This document shows, one piece after another, positions 32,931 to 44,173 of a stretch of 64,000 bases of DNA; position 1 is the first letter of the stretch; each line of letters starts with the position of its first letter. Location of the stretch: assembly GCA_002753185.1 (NCBI GenBank), contig PDZX01000012.1, positions 23,835-87,834 on the forward strand, given 5' to 3'. The notes beneath the pieces are model-generated. The model was given only the letters and a program-made list of their open reading frames with translations. It did no database searches and was not told the DNA's origin. The position numbers and the translations under genes are program-made. This DNA comes from Magnetococcales bacterium WMHbin3 (GTDB taxonomy: Bacteria; Pseudomonadota; Magnetococcia; Magnetococcales; Magnetaquicoccaceae).

Positions 32931-34142
32931 TTGCTTGGGACAAAGAAAGATCCATTGACCGTATCCACTGAATGGGATGTCATCATCCTTGGGGCCGGGG
33001 CCGCCGGCCTGATGTGCGCCATGACAGCCGGCAGCCGCAGACGGCGCGTGCTCGTGCTCGACCATGCCGCGCGCGCCGGGGAGAAGATCCGCGTTTCCGG
33101 GGGGGGGCATTGCAATTTCACCAATCTTCATGCCGGGTCGCGCCATTACCTGTCGGAGAATCCCCGTTTCTGCCAGACGGCCCTGCGCGCCTATGCACCG
33201 AGGGATTTCATCGCCCTGGTGGACCGGTACGCCATTCGCCATTTCGACAAGGGGGACGGGGCGATTTTTTGCACGGGGGCGGCGGACGATATCGTCGCCA
33301 TGCTGCTGGACGAATGCCGGAAGCATCGGGTCACCTTTCTGCAAGAGACCGCCATCCGTCGGGTCGAACGGGATCAGGAGGGCTTTCTCGTGCGCACCAG
33401 TCGGGGGGATTGGCATGGGGCTGCTCTGGTGGTGGCCCTGGGTGGCCGCTCGATGCCCAAGCTGGGGGCCACGGGTTTGGGCTGCGAAATCGCCCGCCAG
33501 TTCGGGTTGCGCGTCATCCCGGAACGACCCGGCCTGGCCCCCTTGCTGCTTGGCCCGGAGAGTGGTCCGGGTTGGGGCGCGCTGGCGGGGATCTCCCTGC
33601 GTGCTCGCGCCATGTGCGGCACCACCGGTTTCACGGATGCCATGCTGTTCACCCATCGAGGTCTGAGCGGCCCGGCCATTCTGCGTCTCTCCTCCCACTG
33701 GCGGCCCGGTACGGAACTCCTCATCGACCTGGCCCCGGAAATCGACCTCTTCGCCCACCTCCCCTCCGTCAGACAGACCCATCCCCGGCAGGCCGCCAGC
33801 AGCGCCCTGGGGCGATTCCTGCCCGGACGGCTGGCGTGCCATCTGGCTGCCCGCGCCGGGGTGGATGGCCATCTGGCCGAAATCGGCAATCAGCGTCTGC
33901 GCGCCCTGACCGACACCGTGCATCGCCTGCGGCTGTTGCCCGCCGGAACCGGGGGCTATGGCCGCGCCGAGGTGACGGTCGGCGGGGTGGATACCCTGCA
34001 ACTCGATCCCGGCACCATGGCCTGCCGGACCATCGCGGGATTGTATTTCATCGGCGAGGTGGTGGATGTGACCGGTTGTCTGGGTGGCTTCAATCTGCAA
34101 TGGGCCTGGTCGTCTGGATATGTGGCGGGACAGGCCGTCTGA
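32931..34142 (+). CDS. BaiN/HI0933-family FAD oxidoreductase
   Basis: 403 residues. The N-terminal dinucleotide fold is VIILGAGAAGLMCAMTAGSR, then RAGEKIRVSGGGHCNFTN, the signature of the HI0933/YhiN/BaiN family. The C-terminus has GGVDTLQLDPGTMACR and GLYFIGEVVDVTGCLGGFNL for FAD binding. It is a soluble flavoprotein; the physiological substrate of most members is unknown. I kept TTG 32931 as start since GAGAGG lies 5 nt upstream, but TTG 32955 is possible. It is divergent from the HD-GYP operon and followed by the TPR-glycosyltransferase gene at 25 bp. Confidence 0.88.
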   Translation: MLGTKKDPLTVSTEWDVIILGAGAAGLMCAMTAGSRRRRVLVLDHAARAGEKIRVSGGGHCNFTNLHAGSRHYLSENPRFCQTALRAYAPRDFIALVDRYAIRHFDKGDGAIFCTGAADDIVAMLLDECRKHRVTFLQETAIRRVERDQEGFLVRTSRGDWHGAALVVALGGRSMPKLGATGLGCEIARQFGLRVIPERPGLAPLLLGPESGPGWGALAGISLRARAMCGTTGFTDAMLFTHRGLSGPAILRLSSHWRPGTELLIDLAPEIDLFAHLPSVRQTHPRQAASSALGRFLPGRLACHLAARAGVDGHLAEIGNQRLRALTDTVHRLRLLPAGTGGYGRAEVTVGGVDTLQLDPGTMACRTIAGLYFIGEVVDVTGCLGGFNLQWAWSSGYVAGQAV

Positions 34143-34167
34143 CTTGCGGTAATCTTGGAGGGCGCGC

Positions 34168-37100
34168 ATGACCGCCGCCGTCGGCGATCGGTTGCTCCTC
34201 AATGAGGCGGTTGCGCATCATCGGGCCGGGCGTCTCGCCGAGGCGGACATGGGCTATCGGGAGATCATCCGCCGCGCCGCCTGCGACGCGCGGGCCAATC
34301 CCGATCCGGGGGTGCTGGTTCGGGTTTATTATAACTATAGTCTTCTGCTGACCGGCATGGGCCGCGCCGAGGAGGCGGAGAGGGCCTGTCGCGAGGCGTT
34401 GCGCCTGCATCCGGGGTTCGCTCCGGCCTGGCACGATCTGGGCAATCTGCTTGCCGGTTGGGGGCGAGACGGCGAGGCGGAAGCGGCTTGGCGGGAGGCG
34501 ATCCGTCTGGCTCCGGCCTTCGAGGAGCCACGCATCAACCTGATCAATCTTCTGCATGGCGGGGGGCGGCTCGCCGAGGCGGAAGCGTTTTGCCGGGAGA
34601 CGCTGCTGTTGTGGCCGGACCATGCGCGGCTGCATTGCGATCTGGGGGGGATCCTGCATGACCTGCGACGGTTCGACGCAGCGGAGGCGGCCTGGCGGGA
34701 GGCGCTGCGGCTCTGCCCGGAATATGCCCGCGCCCATTGCAACCTGGGCCGGCTGCTGCACGAGGAACGCCGCTTGCCGTGCGAGGCCGAGGCGGCCTAT
34801 CGCGAGGCCTTGCGCCTGCAACCGGACCTGCCGGAGGCCTGGCACAATCTTGGACAACTGCTGTGCGACCAGAACCGGGTGGCCGAGGCCGAGGCCGCCT
34901 GGCAGGAGGCGTTGCGTCTGCGGCCGGGATACGCGGACGCGGCCTGGAATCTGGGTCTGTTGCTTCTGAGGAGCGGTCGCCTGGCCGAGGGGTGGCCGTT
35001 GTACGAATATCGTCATCATCCGCAACGCAAGGATCCTCTCCCCCTGCCGTCCGGGCTGGCGTTCCCCCGCTGGCGGGGCGAGGCGTTGACCGGCCGCTCC
35101 CTGTTGGTGATCGGGGAGCAGGGGTATGGGGACGACATCCAGTTCTGTCGTTGCGTGCCGCTGCTCGTCGAACGCGGGGCGTGTCGGATCACCCTGGCGG
35201 TCAAGCCCCCCCTGGTGTCCTTGTTGGCGACCCTCGCCGGCGTCGATCGGTGGATCGACACCCTGGACGACGTGCCCTGGCACGACTATTGGACGCCGTT
35301 GATGAGCCTGCCTGGTCATCTCGGCGTCACTCTGGAGACCATTCCGGCCCGGATTCCCTATCTGCATCCCCTGCCGGAGCGGGTCGCCCGCTGGCGGGAG
35401 ATCCTGCCTGCGGGCGGCGTGCGGGTCGGGCTGGTCTGGCGCGGGTCCGTGCTGCACGCCAATCACGCCAATCGTTCGTTGCCGTCCCTGGGGGTTCTGG
35501 CCCCTTTGTGGGCGTTGCCGGGGGTGGTGTTCGTCAGCTTGCAGGTGGGGGATGGCGAGGAGGAGGCCAGCGCTCCTCCGGCGGGACAGCCCTTGTTTCA
35601 CGCGGGGGCCATGATCCGGGATTTCGCCGATACCGCTGCCATCGTGGCGCAACTGGATCTGGTCATCGGTGTGGATACCTCGGTCATGCATTTGTGCGGC
35701 GCCTTGGGAAAACCGGGCTGGGTGTTGCTGCCGGAGGAGGGGAGCGATTGGCGCTGGCTGAGCGGACGCGACGATTCGCCCTGGTATCCCGGCGTGCTGC
35801 GGCTGTTTCGTCAAAATCGGCCCGGCGGCTGGCCGGAAGTGGTGGAGCGGGTGGCGCTGGCGCTGGGCATGGAGTGCGTGATCTCCCGGCGCGCGCAAGG
35901 CAGGATCACGGATGCGGAAGGGATGGCCAGGGTGCTGGTGTCGCGCTTCCCCCGCGCCGGCCTCGGCTGGAAGGCCCTGGCCACCCTTCTGCAAGACCAG
36001 AACCGCATGGCCGAGATGTTGACCGTTCTGGAGGAGAGCCTGGCGTGGGTCGCGGATGACGCGGAGATTCACAATTATCTGGGCTTGTTGCGCAACGAGG
36101 CGAATCGGCTGGAGGAGGCCGAGCGGGCACTGCTGACGGCGATCCGGCTGCGTCCGGACTACCCGGATCCTTGGCTCAACCTGGGCAATCTGCTGCATGA
36201 CCGGCGCTGTATGGCGCGGGCCGAGGCGGCTTATCGGCAGGCCCTGCGCCTGCGCCCGGATTGGCCCGAGGCCAACAGCTACCTGGGCTTGCTGTTGTTG
36301 AGCCTGGGACGCTTCGAGGAGGGGTGGGCGAGATACGAATACCGTTACCATCCCGCGCACCGGAAACGGCAAACGCCGCTGCCCGACCTGCCCTTTCCCC
36401 AGTGGGAGGGGGAGGATTTGTGGGGCAAATCCCTGCTGGTGATCGCCGAGCAGGGGTTCGGCGACACCATCCAGTTTTGTCGCTATTTACCGCTGCTCAA
36501 GTTTGCGGGTGTCACCCGGCTGACCCTGGTTTGTCCCCTCCCCTTGCATCCCTTGATGGCTACCTTGTCCGGCGTGGACGCGCAGTGCGCCGATTTCTCT
36601 GCGGCGGGGGAACACGATTTTTGGATCCACCTGCTGAGCCTGCCGGGCAGGCATGCCACCACCCTGGCCAACCTGCCCGCCCGGATTCCCTATCTGGGCG
36701 CGCTCCCCGATCGGCTGGCCAGGTGGCGCGCCCGTCTGCCGGAGGGGGGCATTCGGGTGGGCCTGGTCTGGAAGGGGTCGTCGTCGCATTTCAACAATCA
36801 AAATCGATCGTTGCCATCCCTGGCCACTCTGGCCCCCTTGTGGTCGGTTCCCGGCGTGGTGTTCGTCGGTTTGCAGAAAGGGGAGGGCGAGGAGGAGGCC
36901 CTGGCGCCACCCGCCGGGCAACCCCTGTCGCATCTGGGCGGGGAGATCCGGGATTTCGCCGACACTGCGGCCATCGTGGCGCAACTGGATCTGGTGATCG
37001 GCGTGGATACCGCCGTGGTCCACCTGTGTGGCGCCCTGGCGAAGCCGTGCTGGGTGCTGCTCCCCGCGTTGGGAACCGATTGGCGCTGGATGTTCGACCG

Positions 37101-37236
37101 CGAGGATTCGCCGTGGTATCCGGGGGTTGCGCGGCTGTTTCGCCAGGAGGTCGGCGAGGGGTGGCTGGAGGTGGTGGTGCGGGTGACCGGGGCATTGGCC
37201 GGGTTGGCGGCGTCCAGGGAAAATCATCGACATTGA
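34168..37236 (+). CDS. TPR-glycosyltransferase protein with internal duplication
   Basis: 1,022 residues made of two similar halves. Residues 1-275: TPR repeats ([15 protein letters not shown] units). About 280-570: a GT-B-like C-terminal domain with [63 protein letters not shown] and [14 protein letters not shown]. Residues 590-710 are TPR again and 715-1010 a second glycosyltransferase module with matching motifs ([47 protein letters not shown]). The family is related to GT9/GT41-like enzymes often placed near flagellar or surface-glycan genes. Target is unknown. A single-module paralog lies at 49918. Confidence 0.85.
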   Translation: MTAAVGDRLLLNEAVAHHRAGRLAEADMGYREIIRRAACDARANPDPGVLVRVYYNYSLLLTGMGRAEEAERACREALRLHPGFAPAWHDLGNLLAGWGRDGEAEAAWREAIRLAPAFEEPRINLINLLHGGGRLAEAEAFCRETLLLWPDHARLHCDLGGILHDLRRFDAAEAAWREALRLCPEYARAHCNLGRLLHEERRLPCEAEAAYREALRLQPDLPEAWHNLGQLLCDQNRVAEAEAAWQEALRLRPGYADAAWNLGLLLLRSGRLAEGWPLYEYRHHPQRKDPLPLPSGLAFPRWRGEALTGRSLLVIGEQGYGDDIQFCRCVPLLVERGACRITLAVKPPLVSLLATLAGVDRWIDTLDDVPWHDYWTPLMSLPGHLGVTLETIPARIPYLHPLPERVARWREILPAGGVRVGLVWRGSVLHANHANRSLPSLGVLAPLWALPGVVFVSLQVGDGEEEASAPPAGQPLFHAGAMIRDFADTAAIVAQLDLVIGVDTSVMHLCGALGKPGWVLLPEEGSDWRWLSGRDDSPWYPGVLRLFRQNRPGGWPEVVERVALALGMECVISRRAQGRITDAEGMARVLVSRFPRAGLGWKALATLLQDQNRMAEMLTVLEESLAWVADDAEIHNYLGLLRNEANRLEEAERALLTAIRLRPDYPDPWLNLGNLLHDRRCMARAEAAYRQALRLRPDWPEANSYLGLLLLSLGRFEEGWARYEYRYHPAHRKRQTPLPDLPFPQWEGEDLWGKSLLVIAEQGFGDTIQFCRYLPLLKFAGVTRLTLVCPLPLHPLMATLSGVDAQCADFSAAGEHDFWIHLLSLPGRHATTLANLPARIPYLGALPDRLARWRARLPEGGIRVGLVWKGSSSHFNNQNRSLPSLATLAPLWSVPGVVFVGLQKGEGEEEALAPPAGQPLSHLGGEIRDFADTAAIVAQLDLVIGVDTAVVHLCGALAKPCWVLLPALGTDWRWMFDREDSPWYPGVARLFRQEVGEGWLEVVVRVTGALAGLAASRENHRH

Positions 37237-37318
37237 TTTTTTTATTCTATACATTAATAAATGTTTATGGGATAATGCTTGTCGATGCACACTTTGTCGA
37301 GTCGAGGGAGGTGAAGGC

Positions 37319-39658
37319 ATGAAAATCGCCGCGTGGGTGCTGACCGATTTCCCCAAGGCGCAAACCCGCGCCGAGATGACCGCTGCGGCACGGGAACTGG
37401 CGCGGGTGGGCTTTCTGGTGATCTACCGCCAGGAGCGCTACGCCGGGATCCTGACCACCGGCGACGTGACGGCGGGACGGAGGGCTGTGGAGGGACCGGC
37501 GGTGAGCGTCGAGGCGTCCCCCTCCGAAGTCTTGGAACGCATGACGATGAGCGGTCGTCCGGTGTTGCCGGTGTTCGCGGGCGAGACGTTCCTCGGCGTG
37601 GTGACCCGGATCGGCCTGGAGGCGGCGCAAAACCGCAAGAAGGGCAAGAAAGGGACGGACAGCCGGGAATTGCAGGAACTGAAAAGAAAAAATCTCAAGC
37701 TAAGGGAGGAGTTGCTCACACTTCGGCAACTGGCGAGACGCAACGAAAGGACCGCCCAGGCGCGGCTCGCCATCAACACCCTGCTGCAAACGGCCCTGGA
37801 GCCGATCTCCCTGGAAGAACAGCTCTCGAAGGCGCTGGAGATCATTCTGGGGCTTTCCTGGCTGGCGGTGCAGTCACGCGGGGCGATTTTTCTGGCGGAC
37901 CCGGAGACCCGGTGTCTGACCCTCAAGGTCCAGAGCGGGCTTTCTCCCATTCTGTTGTCCCACTGCGCCAACGTGGAGCCGGGTTGGTGTCTGTGCGGAC
38001 GGGCGGCCAAGTCGGGATCCCTGGTCTTCTCTTCCGATGTGGGGCCGGAGCACGACGTCCGTTACGAGGGGATGCAACCCCATGGCCATTATTGCGTGCC
38101 GATCCTGCTGCGCGGCAGGCTGTTGGGGGTGTGCAATCTCTATCTTGCCGCCGGTCATGCCCGCCGGGCCGAGGAGGAGGAGTTTCTGGTCGCTGTGGCC
38201 AATACCCTGGCCGGCCTCATCGAGCGCAAGCGGATGGAGGTGGCCCTGCGCAATGCCAAGGAGGAGGCGGAGAGCGCCAACCGGGCCAAGACCGCGTTTT
38301 TGGCCAACGTCAGCCACGAGATCCGCACCCCGCTGAACGCCATCGTGGGGTTTTCGCGGATTCTGCTCAAGCATCAGAGCCAGATCTCCCCCCGTTTTTT
38401 GCGCTACCTGGAGAACATCCGCGTCAGCGGGGACAATCTGACCGAGATCATCAGCAACGTCCTGGATCTGGCCAAGATCGAGGCCGGCAAGGTCGAGCTG
38501 GACCAGGAGGACATCGACATCGTTCTGCTGGTGCAGAGTCTTTATCAGATCACCAAGGACCGCGCGGCGGAAAAGGGGGTGATGGTGCGTTACGCCGTCG
38601 ATCCGGACCTGCCGCGTCAGGTCCGTTCCGACCGGACGCGCATCAATCAGATTCTGATGAACCTGATGTCCAACGCCATCAAGTTCACCCCGCGCGGCAA
38701 GGAGGTGATCCTGCATGCCCGCAGGGACGGCGGGTGGATGGAGTTCGCGGTGGAGGATCACGGCATCGGCATTCCCGCCGACCGGTTGCAGGCGATTTTC
38801 GAGCCGTTCGAGCAGGCCGACAGTTCGACCACGCGGGTGCATGGCGGCACGGGGCTGGGGCTTTCCATCGTGCGGAGCCTGACCGTGATCCTGGACGGGA
38901 CCGTGAGCGTGGCGAGCGAGGAGGGGATGGGTTCGCGGTTCACGGTGCGCCTGCCCTTGCGGGAGACGGATCCGCCCGCTGGAGGGGAGCATCCCGGTCA
39001 GAATTGGCGCGCCTATCGGTTCGATCGCGGCGTCAAGCTGCTGATGGTGGAGGACAACGCCATGAACCGGGAGATGTTGCAGGCCGTCCTTGACGAGGTG
39101 GGGCTGACCGCTGCGGTGGCCGAGGATGGCGGACGTGGCGTGGCAATGGCCGCAGAAATGCGTCCTGATCTTATCTTGATGGATCTGCACATGCCTGTCA
39201 TGGACGGCTTGACAGCCACGCGGTTGTTGAAGCAGAATCCAGTGACTGCGTCGATTCCGGTGATCGGGCTGTCCGCAGACGCCTTCGTGGAACGGGAAAG
39301 GGAGGCCCGCGAGGCAGGCGTGGATGCCTTTCTGACCAAGCCTGTGGATCTGGCCAGGTTGATCCCGCTGATGGCCCACCACCTCGCGCACGCGCGCGGG
39401 GATGTGCTTGCCGACGCTCCGGGAGTGGGCACGCCGATGCCGGAGGAGGTTTTCGCCGAGGTGCGCCGTGGGGTGGCGGAGATCGCGGCGCTGCCTCTGT
39501 TCGAATCGGGTCGGATCGTGGCCATCTGCGACGCCCTGGAAGCCAGATGCAACCCCTACGACTCGCCGGTCGCGGCGATCCCCGGGCGGATCCGCACGGC
39601 GGTCTTCACGAGGAATTCCAATAAAATTGCTGATATCATTCAAGAATTCCTCGAATAG
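37319..39658 (+). CDS. Hybrid histidine kinase (CBS pair-GAF-HisKA-HATPase-REC)
   Basis: 779 residues, no TM segment. GGGAGG stands before the ATG. Residues 1-105 look like a pair of CBS repeats ([19 protein letters not shown] and [19 protein letters not shown]), which usually bind adenine nucleotides. A coiled coil follows, then GAF (about 160-305), an H-box [19 protein letters not shown], ATPase with [14 protein letters not shown] and [12 protein letters not shown], and a C-terminal receiver ([19 protein letters not shown]). A CBS-GAF input suggests sensing of cell energy state or redox. It directly precedes the dsr operon (169 bp gap) and might regulate it, but no direct evidence exists. 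Confidence 0.88.
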   Translation: MKIAAWVLTDFPKAQTRAEMTAAARELARVGFLVIYRQERYAGILTTGDVTAGRRAVEGPAVSVEASPSEVLERMTMSGRPVLPVFAGETFLGVVTRIGLEAAQNRKKGKKGTDSRELQELKRKNLKLREELLTLRQLARRNERTAQARLAINTLLQTALEPISLEEQLSKALEIILGLSWLAVQSRGAIFLADPETRCLTLKVQSGLSPILLSHCANVEPGWCLCGRAAKSGSLVFSSDVGPEHDVRYEGMQPHGHYCVPILLRGRLLGVCNLYLAAGHARRAEEEEFLVAVANTLAGLIERKRMEVALRNAKEEAESANRAKTAFLANVSHEIRTPLNAIVGFSRILLKHQSQISPRFLRYLENIRVSGDNLTEIISNVLDLAKIEAGKVELDQEDIDIVLLVQSLYQITKDRAAEKGVMVRYAVDPDLPRQVRSDRTRINQILMNLMSNAIKFTPRGKEVILHARRDGGWMEFAVEDHGIGIPADRLQAIFEPFEQADSSTTRVHGGTGLGLSIVRSLTVILDGTVSVASEEGMGSRFTVRLPLRETDPPAGGEHPGQNWRAYRFDRGVKLLMVEDNAMNREMLQAVLDEVGLTAAVAEDGGRGVAMAAEMRPDLILMDLHMPVMDGLTATRLLKQNPVTASIPVIGLSADAFVEREREAREAGVDAFLTKPVDLARLIPLMAHHLAHARGDVLADAPGVGTPMPEEVFAEVRRGVAEIAALPLFESGRIVAICDALEARCNPYDSPVAAIPGRIRTAVFTRNSNKIADIIQEFLE

Positions 39659-39754
39659 GGCCTGTTTGAAAATCATTCCGGGCGCAGTGGAAAAAAAATT
39701 CGAATATCGGAATTTTCTGATTTACTAATGAAGCGATTCTGCTTTAAGATTGGC

Positions 39755-39776
39755 GCCGGACTCGAAAGGGTCCGGC
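39755..39776 (+). other. Leader hairpin before dsrA
   Basis: GCCGGAC (39755-39761) pairs with GTCCGGC (39770-39776) around an 8-nt loop. No T-run follows, so it is not a standard terminator. It follows a possible -10 (TAAGAT, 39745-39750) and could be a 5' stabilising stem of the dsr mRNA. Confidence 0.4.
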
Positions 39777-39827
39777 TCATGGATGCGTAGCCTTCACGGC
39801 AATTTTTTCTTGAGGAGTATGTGAATA

Positions 39828-41111
39828 ATGAGTGGCAAACATGACAAAAATAAGGCGATGACCCTGCACACGCCCCTGCTCAACGAGCTGGAATCCGGCC
39901 CGTGGCCGAGCTTTTTTTCCGATCTTAAGGAATATTCAAAGAAAAAGCCGGTTGTTGTTCAACTCCTCAATCAGCTTGAAGAGTCTTATGAAAACCGTTG
40001 GAATTACTGGATCGGCAAGGTGCTCAACGCGCCGGGTTATGGCGGCGGCATCATTGCCCGCGTCTCCGAGAAGGCGGACAAGTATCCCGGTCTGGCCAAC
40101 TTCCACACCGTGCGCGTGATCGAGCCGCCGGGCTGGGTCTACAACACGGATGCGCTGCGCAACCTGGCCGACACGGCCGAGCGCAACGGCGCCGGCATCC
40201 TGCAATTCCACGGCATGACCGGCGACATCCTGCTGCTGGGCTTCTCGGACGAGGGTTCCCTGCAGTGCGTCGAGGACCTGATGCACGACGGCTGGGACAT
40301 CGGCGGATCCGGCGCGGCCCTGCGCACCCTGCAGTGCTGCGTGGGTCAGGCCCGCTGCGAGATGGCCTGCTACGACACGATGAAGGTCACCAAGCACCTC
40401 ACCGACAGCTTCATCCACTATCTGCACCGTCCCGAATTCGTCTACAAGTTCAAGTTCAAGCTCTCCGGCTGCAGCAACGACTGCGCCAACTCCATGGTCC
40501 GCTCCGACATGCCCATCATCGGCACGTGGCGCGGTCCCATGCAGGTGGATCAGGACAAGGTGGCGGAATTCATCGACGCCAAGGGCATGGAGTACCTCAT
40601 CGACAACGTCCTGACCCGCTGCCCGACCCGCTGCCTTTCGGTCAAGGGCAAAACCCTCCAGGTGGACAACGACAACTGCGTCCGCTGCATGCACTGCATC
40701 AACGTCATGCACCACGCCCTCAGTCCCGGCAAGGACAGAGGGGTCACCATCCTGATCGGCGGCCACCGCACCCTGAAGATCGGCGATACCATGGCTTCGG
40801 TCCTGGTCCCCTTCATGAAACTGGAGACCGATGAGGATCTGGAGAAGCTGGTGGAGTTCGTGGAACGGGTCTGGGAGTTCTGGAACGACAACGGCATGGA
40901 CCACGAGCGCGTCGGGGAGTTCATCGCCCGCGTCGGCATGGGAACCTTCCTGAAGGGCATCGGCGTGGAACCCGATCCGCGCATGATTCGTCAGCCGCGC
41001 ACCACCTCCTACATCAAGTTCGAGGAGTTGGCTCCACCCCGCATGGATGGAGAAGGGAACAAAATGCCTCCGGTCTGGAACCGCGAAGCCGAAGCCGTCG
41101 AAACCGCATAA
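39828..41111 (+). CDS. dsrA: Dissimilatory sulfite reductase alpha subunit
   Basis: 427 residues. Siroheme/[4Fe-4S] ligands are CCVGQARC (Cys 171 and 177, C-x5-C) and GCSNDC (Cys 215 and 219, C-x3-C). A ferredoxin-like insert has CPTRCLSVKGK and NCVRCMHCINVMHHAL. The length is standard for DsrA. DsrAB catalyses the six-electron interconversion of sulfite and sulfide-level sulfur in the cytoplasm. With dsrL in the same operon and no dsrD visible, the oxidative (reverse) direction is the best reading, handing electrons to NAD(P)+ through DsrL. GAGGAG lies 11 nt before the ATG. The gap to dsrB is 39 bp. Confidence 0.97.
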   Translation: MSGKHDKNKAMTLHTPLLNELESGPWPSFFSDLKEYSKKKPVVVQLLNQLEESYENRWNYWIGKVLNAPGYGGGIIARVSEKADKYPGLANFHTVRVIEPPGWVYNTDALRNLADTAERNGAGILQFHGMTGDILLLGFSDEGSLQCVEDLMHDGWDIGGSGAALRTLQCCVGQARCEMACYDTMKVTKHLTDSFIHYLHRPEFVYKFKFKLSGCSNDCANSMVRSDMPIIGTWRGPMQVDQDKVAEFIDAKGMEYLIDNVLTRCPTRCLSVKGKTLQVDNDNCVRCMHCINVMHHALSPGKDRGVTILIGGHRTLKIGDTMASVLVPFMKLETDEDLEKLVEFVERVWEFWNDNGMDHERVGEFIARVGMGTFLKGIGVEPDPRMIRQPRTTSYIKFEELAPPRMDGEGNKMPPVWNREAEAVETA

Positions 41112-41150
41112 TCAAGGCCCAACTCACTTCAGGATGAGGTTTTATATAAG

Positions 41151-42224
41151 ATGAGCGACAAACCATTGGCCCCCCGCGATCAGGGTGCGCCGGACTATAC
41201 CAAGCATCTCCACCCCCTCATGCTCAAGAACTATGGCGAGTGGGTTTCCCATGACCGTATGCGCCCCGGCGTGCTGGTGCATACCGCCAGGGGCGGCGAC
41301 AAACTCTATACGGTGCGCGCCGGTTCCCCCCGCACCATGAGCGCCGATACCGTGCGCAAGGTGTGCGACATTGCCGACAAGTACTGCCAGGGTTTCCTGC
41401 GTTTCACCTCCCGCTCCAACATCGAGTTTCTGTGTGGTGACAAGAACGACCTGGACAATCTGATCAAGGCGGTGGAAAAGGACCTCGGCTGGCCCCTGGG
41501 CGGCACCGGTCCTTCGGTCTCCAACATCTCCCACACCCAGGGCTGGCTGCACTGCAACCTGCCCGGAACCGACGCCGCCGGCTCGGTGAAGGCGATGATG
41601 GACGACCTGATCGAAGAGTTCCGCAACGAAAATCTCCCCAACCGGGTCCACATGGCCACCTCCTGCTGCCAGATCAACTGCGCCAGCCACGGTGACATCT
41701 CGGTGATCGTGCAACATCATCATCCCCCGCGCATCAACCACAACAACATGCAGATCTGCGAACTGCCCAAGGTGGTGGCCATCTGCCCGGCAGCCGCCAT
41801 CCGTCCCGCCGTGATCAACGGCGTGGAGACCGTGGAAGTGGTGGAGGAGAAATGCATGTATTGCGGCGCCTGCCACGGCCAATGCCCGAGCATGGAAATC
41901 CGCGACTCGGAGACCGACAGCCTCTCCATCTGGGTGGGCGGCAAGATGTCCGCAGCGCGCGGCGCTCCCACCTTCATGAAACTGGCGGTCTGGGGCATCC
42001 CCAACAACCCGCCGCGCTGGCCCGAGGTCTCGGAGGCCATCCGGCGCATCCTGAACGCCTACAAGGCGACCGGCAAGCCCTGGGAGAGAATCGGCGAGTG
42101 GATCGATCGTATCGGCTGGGCCAAGTTCTTCGAAATGACCGGCTTCCCGTTCACCCGCTATCACATCGATGACGGCCCGGAGGCCCTTTCGAACCTCAAC
42201 CGGTCCGCCATGATTCGCCTCTGA
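41151..42224 (+). CDS. dsrB: Dissimilatory sulfite reductase beta subunit
   Basis: 357 residues. It begins with the conserved DYTKHLHPLMLKNYGEWVSH and RPGVLVHTARGGDKLYTVR. Cluster ligands are GWLHCNLPG and SCCQINCASHGD; the ferredoxin insert has KCMYCGACHGQCPSMEI, a canonical CxxCxxCxxxCP. It pairs with DsrA in an alpha2-beta2 complex and provides the electron entry or exit cluster. Genes for DsrC, DsrEFH and the DsrMKJOP membrane complex are not in this window, so they must lie elsewhere if the pathway is complete. Confidence 0.97.
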   Translation: MSDKPLAPRDQGAPDYTKHLHPLMLKNYGEWVSHDRMRPGVLVHTARGGDKLYTVRAGSPRTMSADTVRKVCDIADKYCQGFLRFTSRSNIEFLCGDKNDLDNLIKAVEKDLGWPLGGTGPSVSNISHTQGWLHCNLPGTDAAGSVKAMMDDLIEEFRNENLPNRVHMATSCCQINCASHGDISVIVQHHHPPRINHNNMQICELPKVVAICPAAAIRPAVINGVETVEVVEEKCMYCGACHGQCPSMEIRDSETDSLSIWVGGKMSAARGAPTFMKLAVWGIPNNPPRWPEVSEAIRRILNAYKATGKPWERIGEWIDRIGWAKFFEMTGFPFTRYHIDDGPEALSNLNRSAMIRL

Positions 42225-42270
42225 CGGTCAAGACGAAGCGTATAACTCACCTGCCGAGGGAATTGAACCG

Positions 42271-44154
42271 ATGTCCTTATCTACCACGATCTTGACCGAC
42301 GATTTCACGCGGGACGATCTGGAACCGACGCTTGGCAAGGGCGACGCGGAGCAGATCGTCGTCCGCAACGGGACCAGCTGGAAGTGCCCGACCTATGTCC
42401 AACGGTTGCCCCCCTGCCGGGACGCCTGTCCCAGCAGCGAGGACATCCGTGGCTACCTGACCACCATTGCCCAGGCGGACAAAGTCAAGATGTCCATCGA
42501 GGACGCCTTGGACGAGGCCTGGTATCGCCTGACCGACACCAACCCCATGCCGGCCATCCATGGCCGGATCTGCCCCCATCCCTGCGAAACCGGGTGCAAT
42601 CGCAAGCACCTGGATGACGGGTCGGTGGCGATCAACAACATGGAGCGGTATGTCGGCGACCACGGCATCCGCCGCAATCTGAAACTCACCATGCTGACCA
42701 AGGAAAAGAAGCACAAATCCGTGGCCATCATCGGTTCCGGGCCTTCCGGCCTTTCCTGCGCCTATCAACTGGCGCGGCGCGGCTACGAAGTGACCATCTA
42801 CGAGGCCTTCGAAAAGGCCGGCGGCATGCTGCGCTACGGCATTCCCGACTACCGCCTGCCGCCGGCGGTCCTGGACGCCGAAATCCAGAACATCCTGGAT
42901 CTGGGCGTCAAGCTGAAGTGCAACACCCGCGTTGGCAAGGATGTCAGCGTTGCCAAGCTGAAAAAGAAGTATGATGCCATCTACATCGCCATCGGCGCCC
43001 ACAAGGGGAGCGCCATGGGCCTGGAAGGGGAGAACTCCGCCAACGTCTTCACCGCAGCGGGCTTCCTCAACCGGGTGAACACCGGGGCCAAGGTGGACAT
43101 CGGCTCGCAGGTGGTGGTGGTCGGCGGCGGCGACAGCGCCATGGACGCCGCGCGCGTCTCCTTGCGTCTCCAGTCGGACATGGACGAAGCCGAGGCCGAC
43201 GGGGACGAGACGGCTTACAACAAGGCCAGAGCCGCCCTGGATGCCGCCCATCAGGAGGAGGGGAACGTCATCTCCACCGAGAAAACCGCCGTGGACTCCG
43301 CGCGCATCGTGCGCCGGGTCTCCAAGTACTCCAAGGTGACGCTGCTCTATCGGCGCACCAAGGACGAAATGCCGGCCATCGCCAAGGATGTGGTCGAGGC
43401 CGAACACGAAGGGATCGAGTTCCAGCTCCTCTCCACTCCGGTGGGCCTGGAAACCCAGGGCGGGCGCGTGGTGGCCATCAAGTGCATCCGCATGGAACTC
43501 GGCGCCCCGGACGCCTCCGGTCGGCGCAGCCCGGTCCCGATCAAAGGCTCCGAATACTCCGTCCCCTGCGATACCCTGATCATGGGTATCGGTCAGGTCC
43601 CCGAACTGGAGGAGGGGATGGAGGATCTGGCCAACAAATGGGGTTGGCTGACCGCCAACAATACCCACCAGACCAAGGATCCGCAGATTTTCGCCGGCGG
43701 TGACGTGCTCGGTCTGGGGATCTCCACCCGCTCCGTGGGTCAAGGCCGGGTGGCGGCGCGTGCCATCGACGGTTATCTCAAGGGCGTGCCGTATCAGCTT
43801 CCCCACAAGGGCAAGCCCATCAAGACCGAGCAGATGCGCATGAGCTTTTACAAACCCGCTCCGCGCAACGAGGAGGAGGCAATCCCCATCGAGGAAGCGG
43901 TCAAGGGGTTCGTGGAGACCACACAGACCATCACCACCACCCAGGCCCTGGCCGAGGCCAAACGGTGCATGAGCTGCGGTCTCTGTTTCGCCTGCGATCA
44001 GTGCCGTATCTTCTGCCCAAGGGAGGCCATTCACAAGGACATGAAGCGGCCCAAGGGCCGGGTGATGTTTACCGACTACACCCGCTGCAACGGCTGCCAT
44101 GTCTGCCATATGGCCTGTCCGTGCGGTTACATCCAGATGGGCATGGGTCTGTAG
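42271..44154 (+). CDS. dsrL: DsrL: iron-sulfur flavoprotein NAD(P)H oxidoreductase
   Basis: 627 residues. The N-terminus has a GltD-like iron-sulfur region (CRDACPSSEDIRGYL, then RICPHPCETGCNRK). FAD domain: VAIIGSGPSGLSCAYQLARR and GGMLRYGIPDYRLP. NAD(P)H domain: VVVVGGGDSAMDAARVSLRL. The C-terminal ferredoxin domain has CMSCGLCFACDQCRIFCP and CNGCHVCHMACPCGY, two [4Fe-4S] sites. DsrL is the electron acceptor and NAD(P)H-linked partner of DsrAB, essential in Allochromatium sulfur oxidation. It lies 46 bp after dsrB and is followed by a strong terminator, so dsrABL is a closed transcription unit. Which DsrL subtype it is would need a phylogeny. Confidence 0.94.
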   Translation: MSLSTTILTDDFTRDDLEPTLGKGDAEQIVVRNGTSWKCPTYVQRLPPCRDACPSSEDIRGYLTTIAQADKVKMSIEDALDEAWYRLTDTNPMPAIHGRICPHPCETGCNRKHLDDGSVAINNMERYVGDHGIRRNLKLTMLTKEKKHKSVAIIGSGPSGLSCAYQLARRGYEVTIYEAFEKAGGMLRYGIPDYRLPPAVLDAEIQNILDLGVKLKCNTRVGKDVSVAKLKKKYDAIYIAIGAHKGSAMGLEGENSANVFTAAGFLNRVNTGAKVDIGSQVVVVGGGDSAMDAARVSLRLQSDMDEAEADGDETAYNKARAALDAAHQEEGNVISTEKTAVDSARIVRRVSKYSKVTLLYRRTKDEMPAIAKDVVEAEHEGIEFQLLSTPVGLETQGGRVVAIKCIRMELGAPDASGRRSPVPIKGSEYSVPCDTLIMGIGQVPELEEGMEDLANKWGWLTANNTHQTKDPQIFAGGDVLGLGISTRSVGQGRVAARAIDGYLKGVPYQLPHKGKPIKTEQMRMSFYKPAPRNEEEAIPIEEAVKGFVETTQTITTTQALAEAKRCMSCGLCFACDQCRIFCPREAIHKDMKRPKGRVMFTDYTRCNGCHVCHMACPCGYIQMGMGL

Positions 44155-44173
44155 GCACCGTCCATCCCGCATG

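Noticed and set aside
34090..36372. 760-codon minus-strand frame opposite the TPR protein
   Set aside because: Gln/Pro/Arg-rich repetitive sequence mirrored from TPR codons; the plus strand has real motifs.
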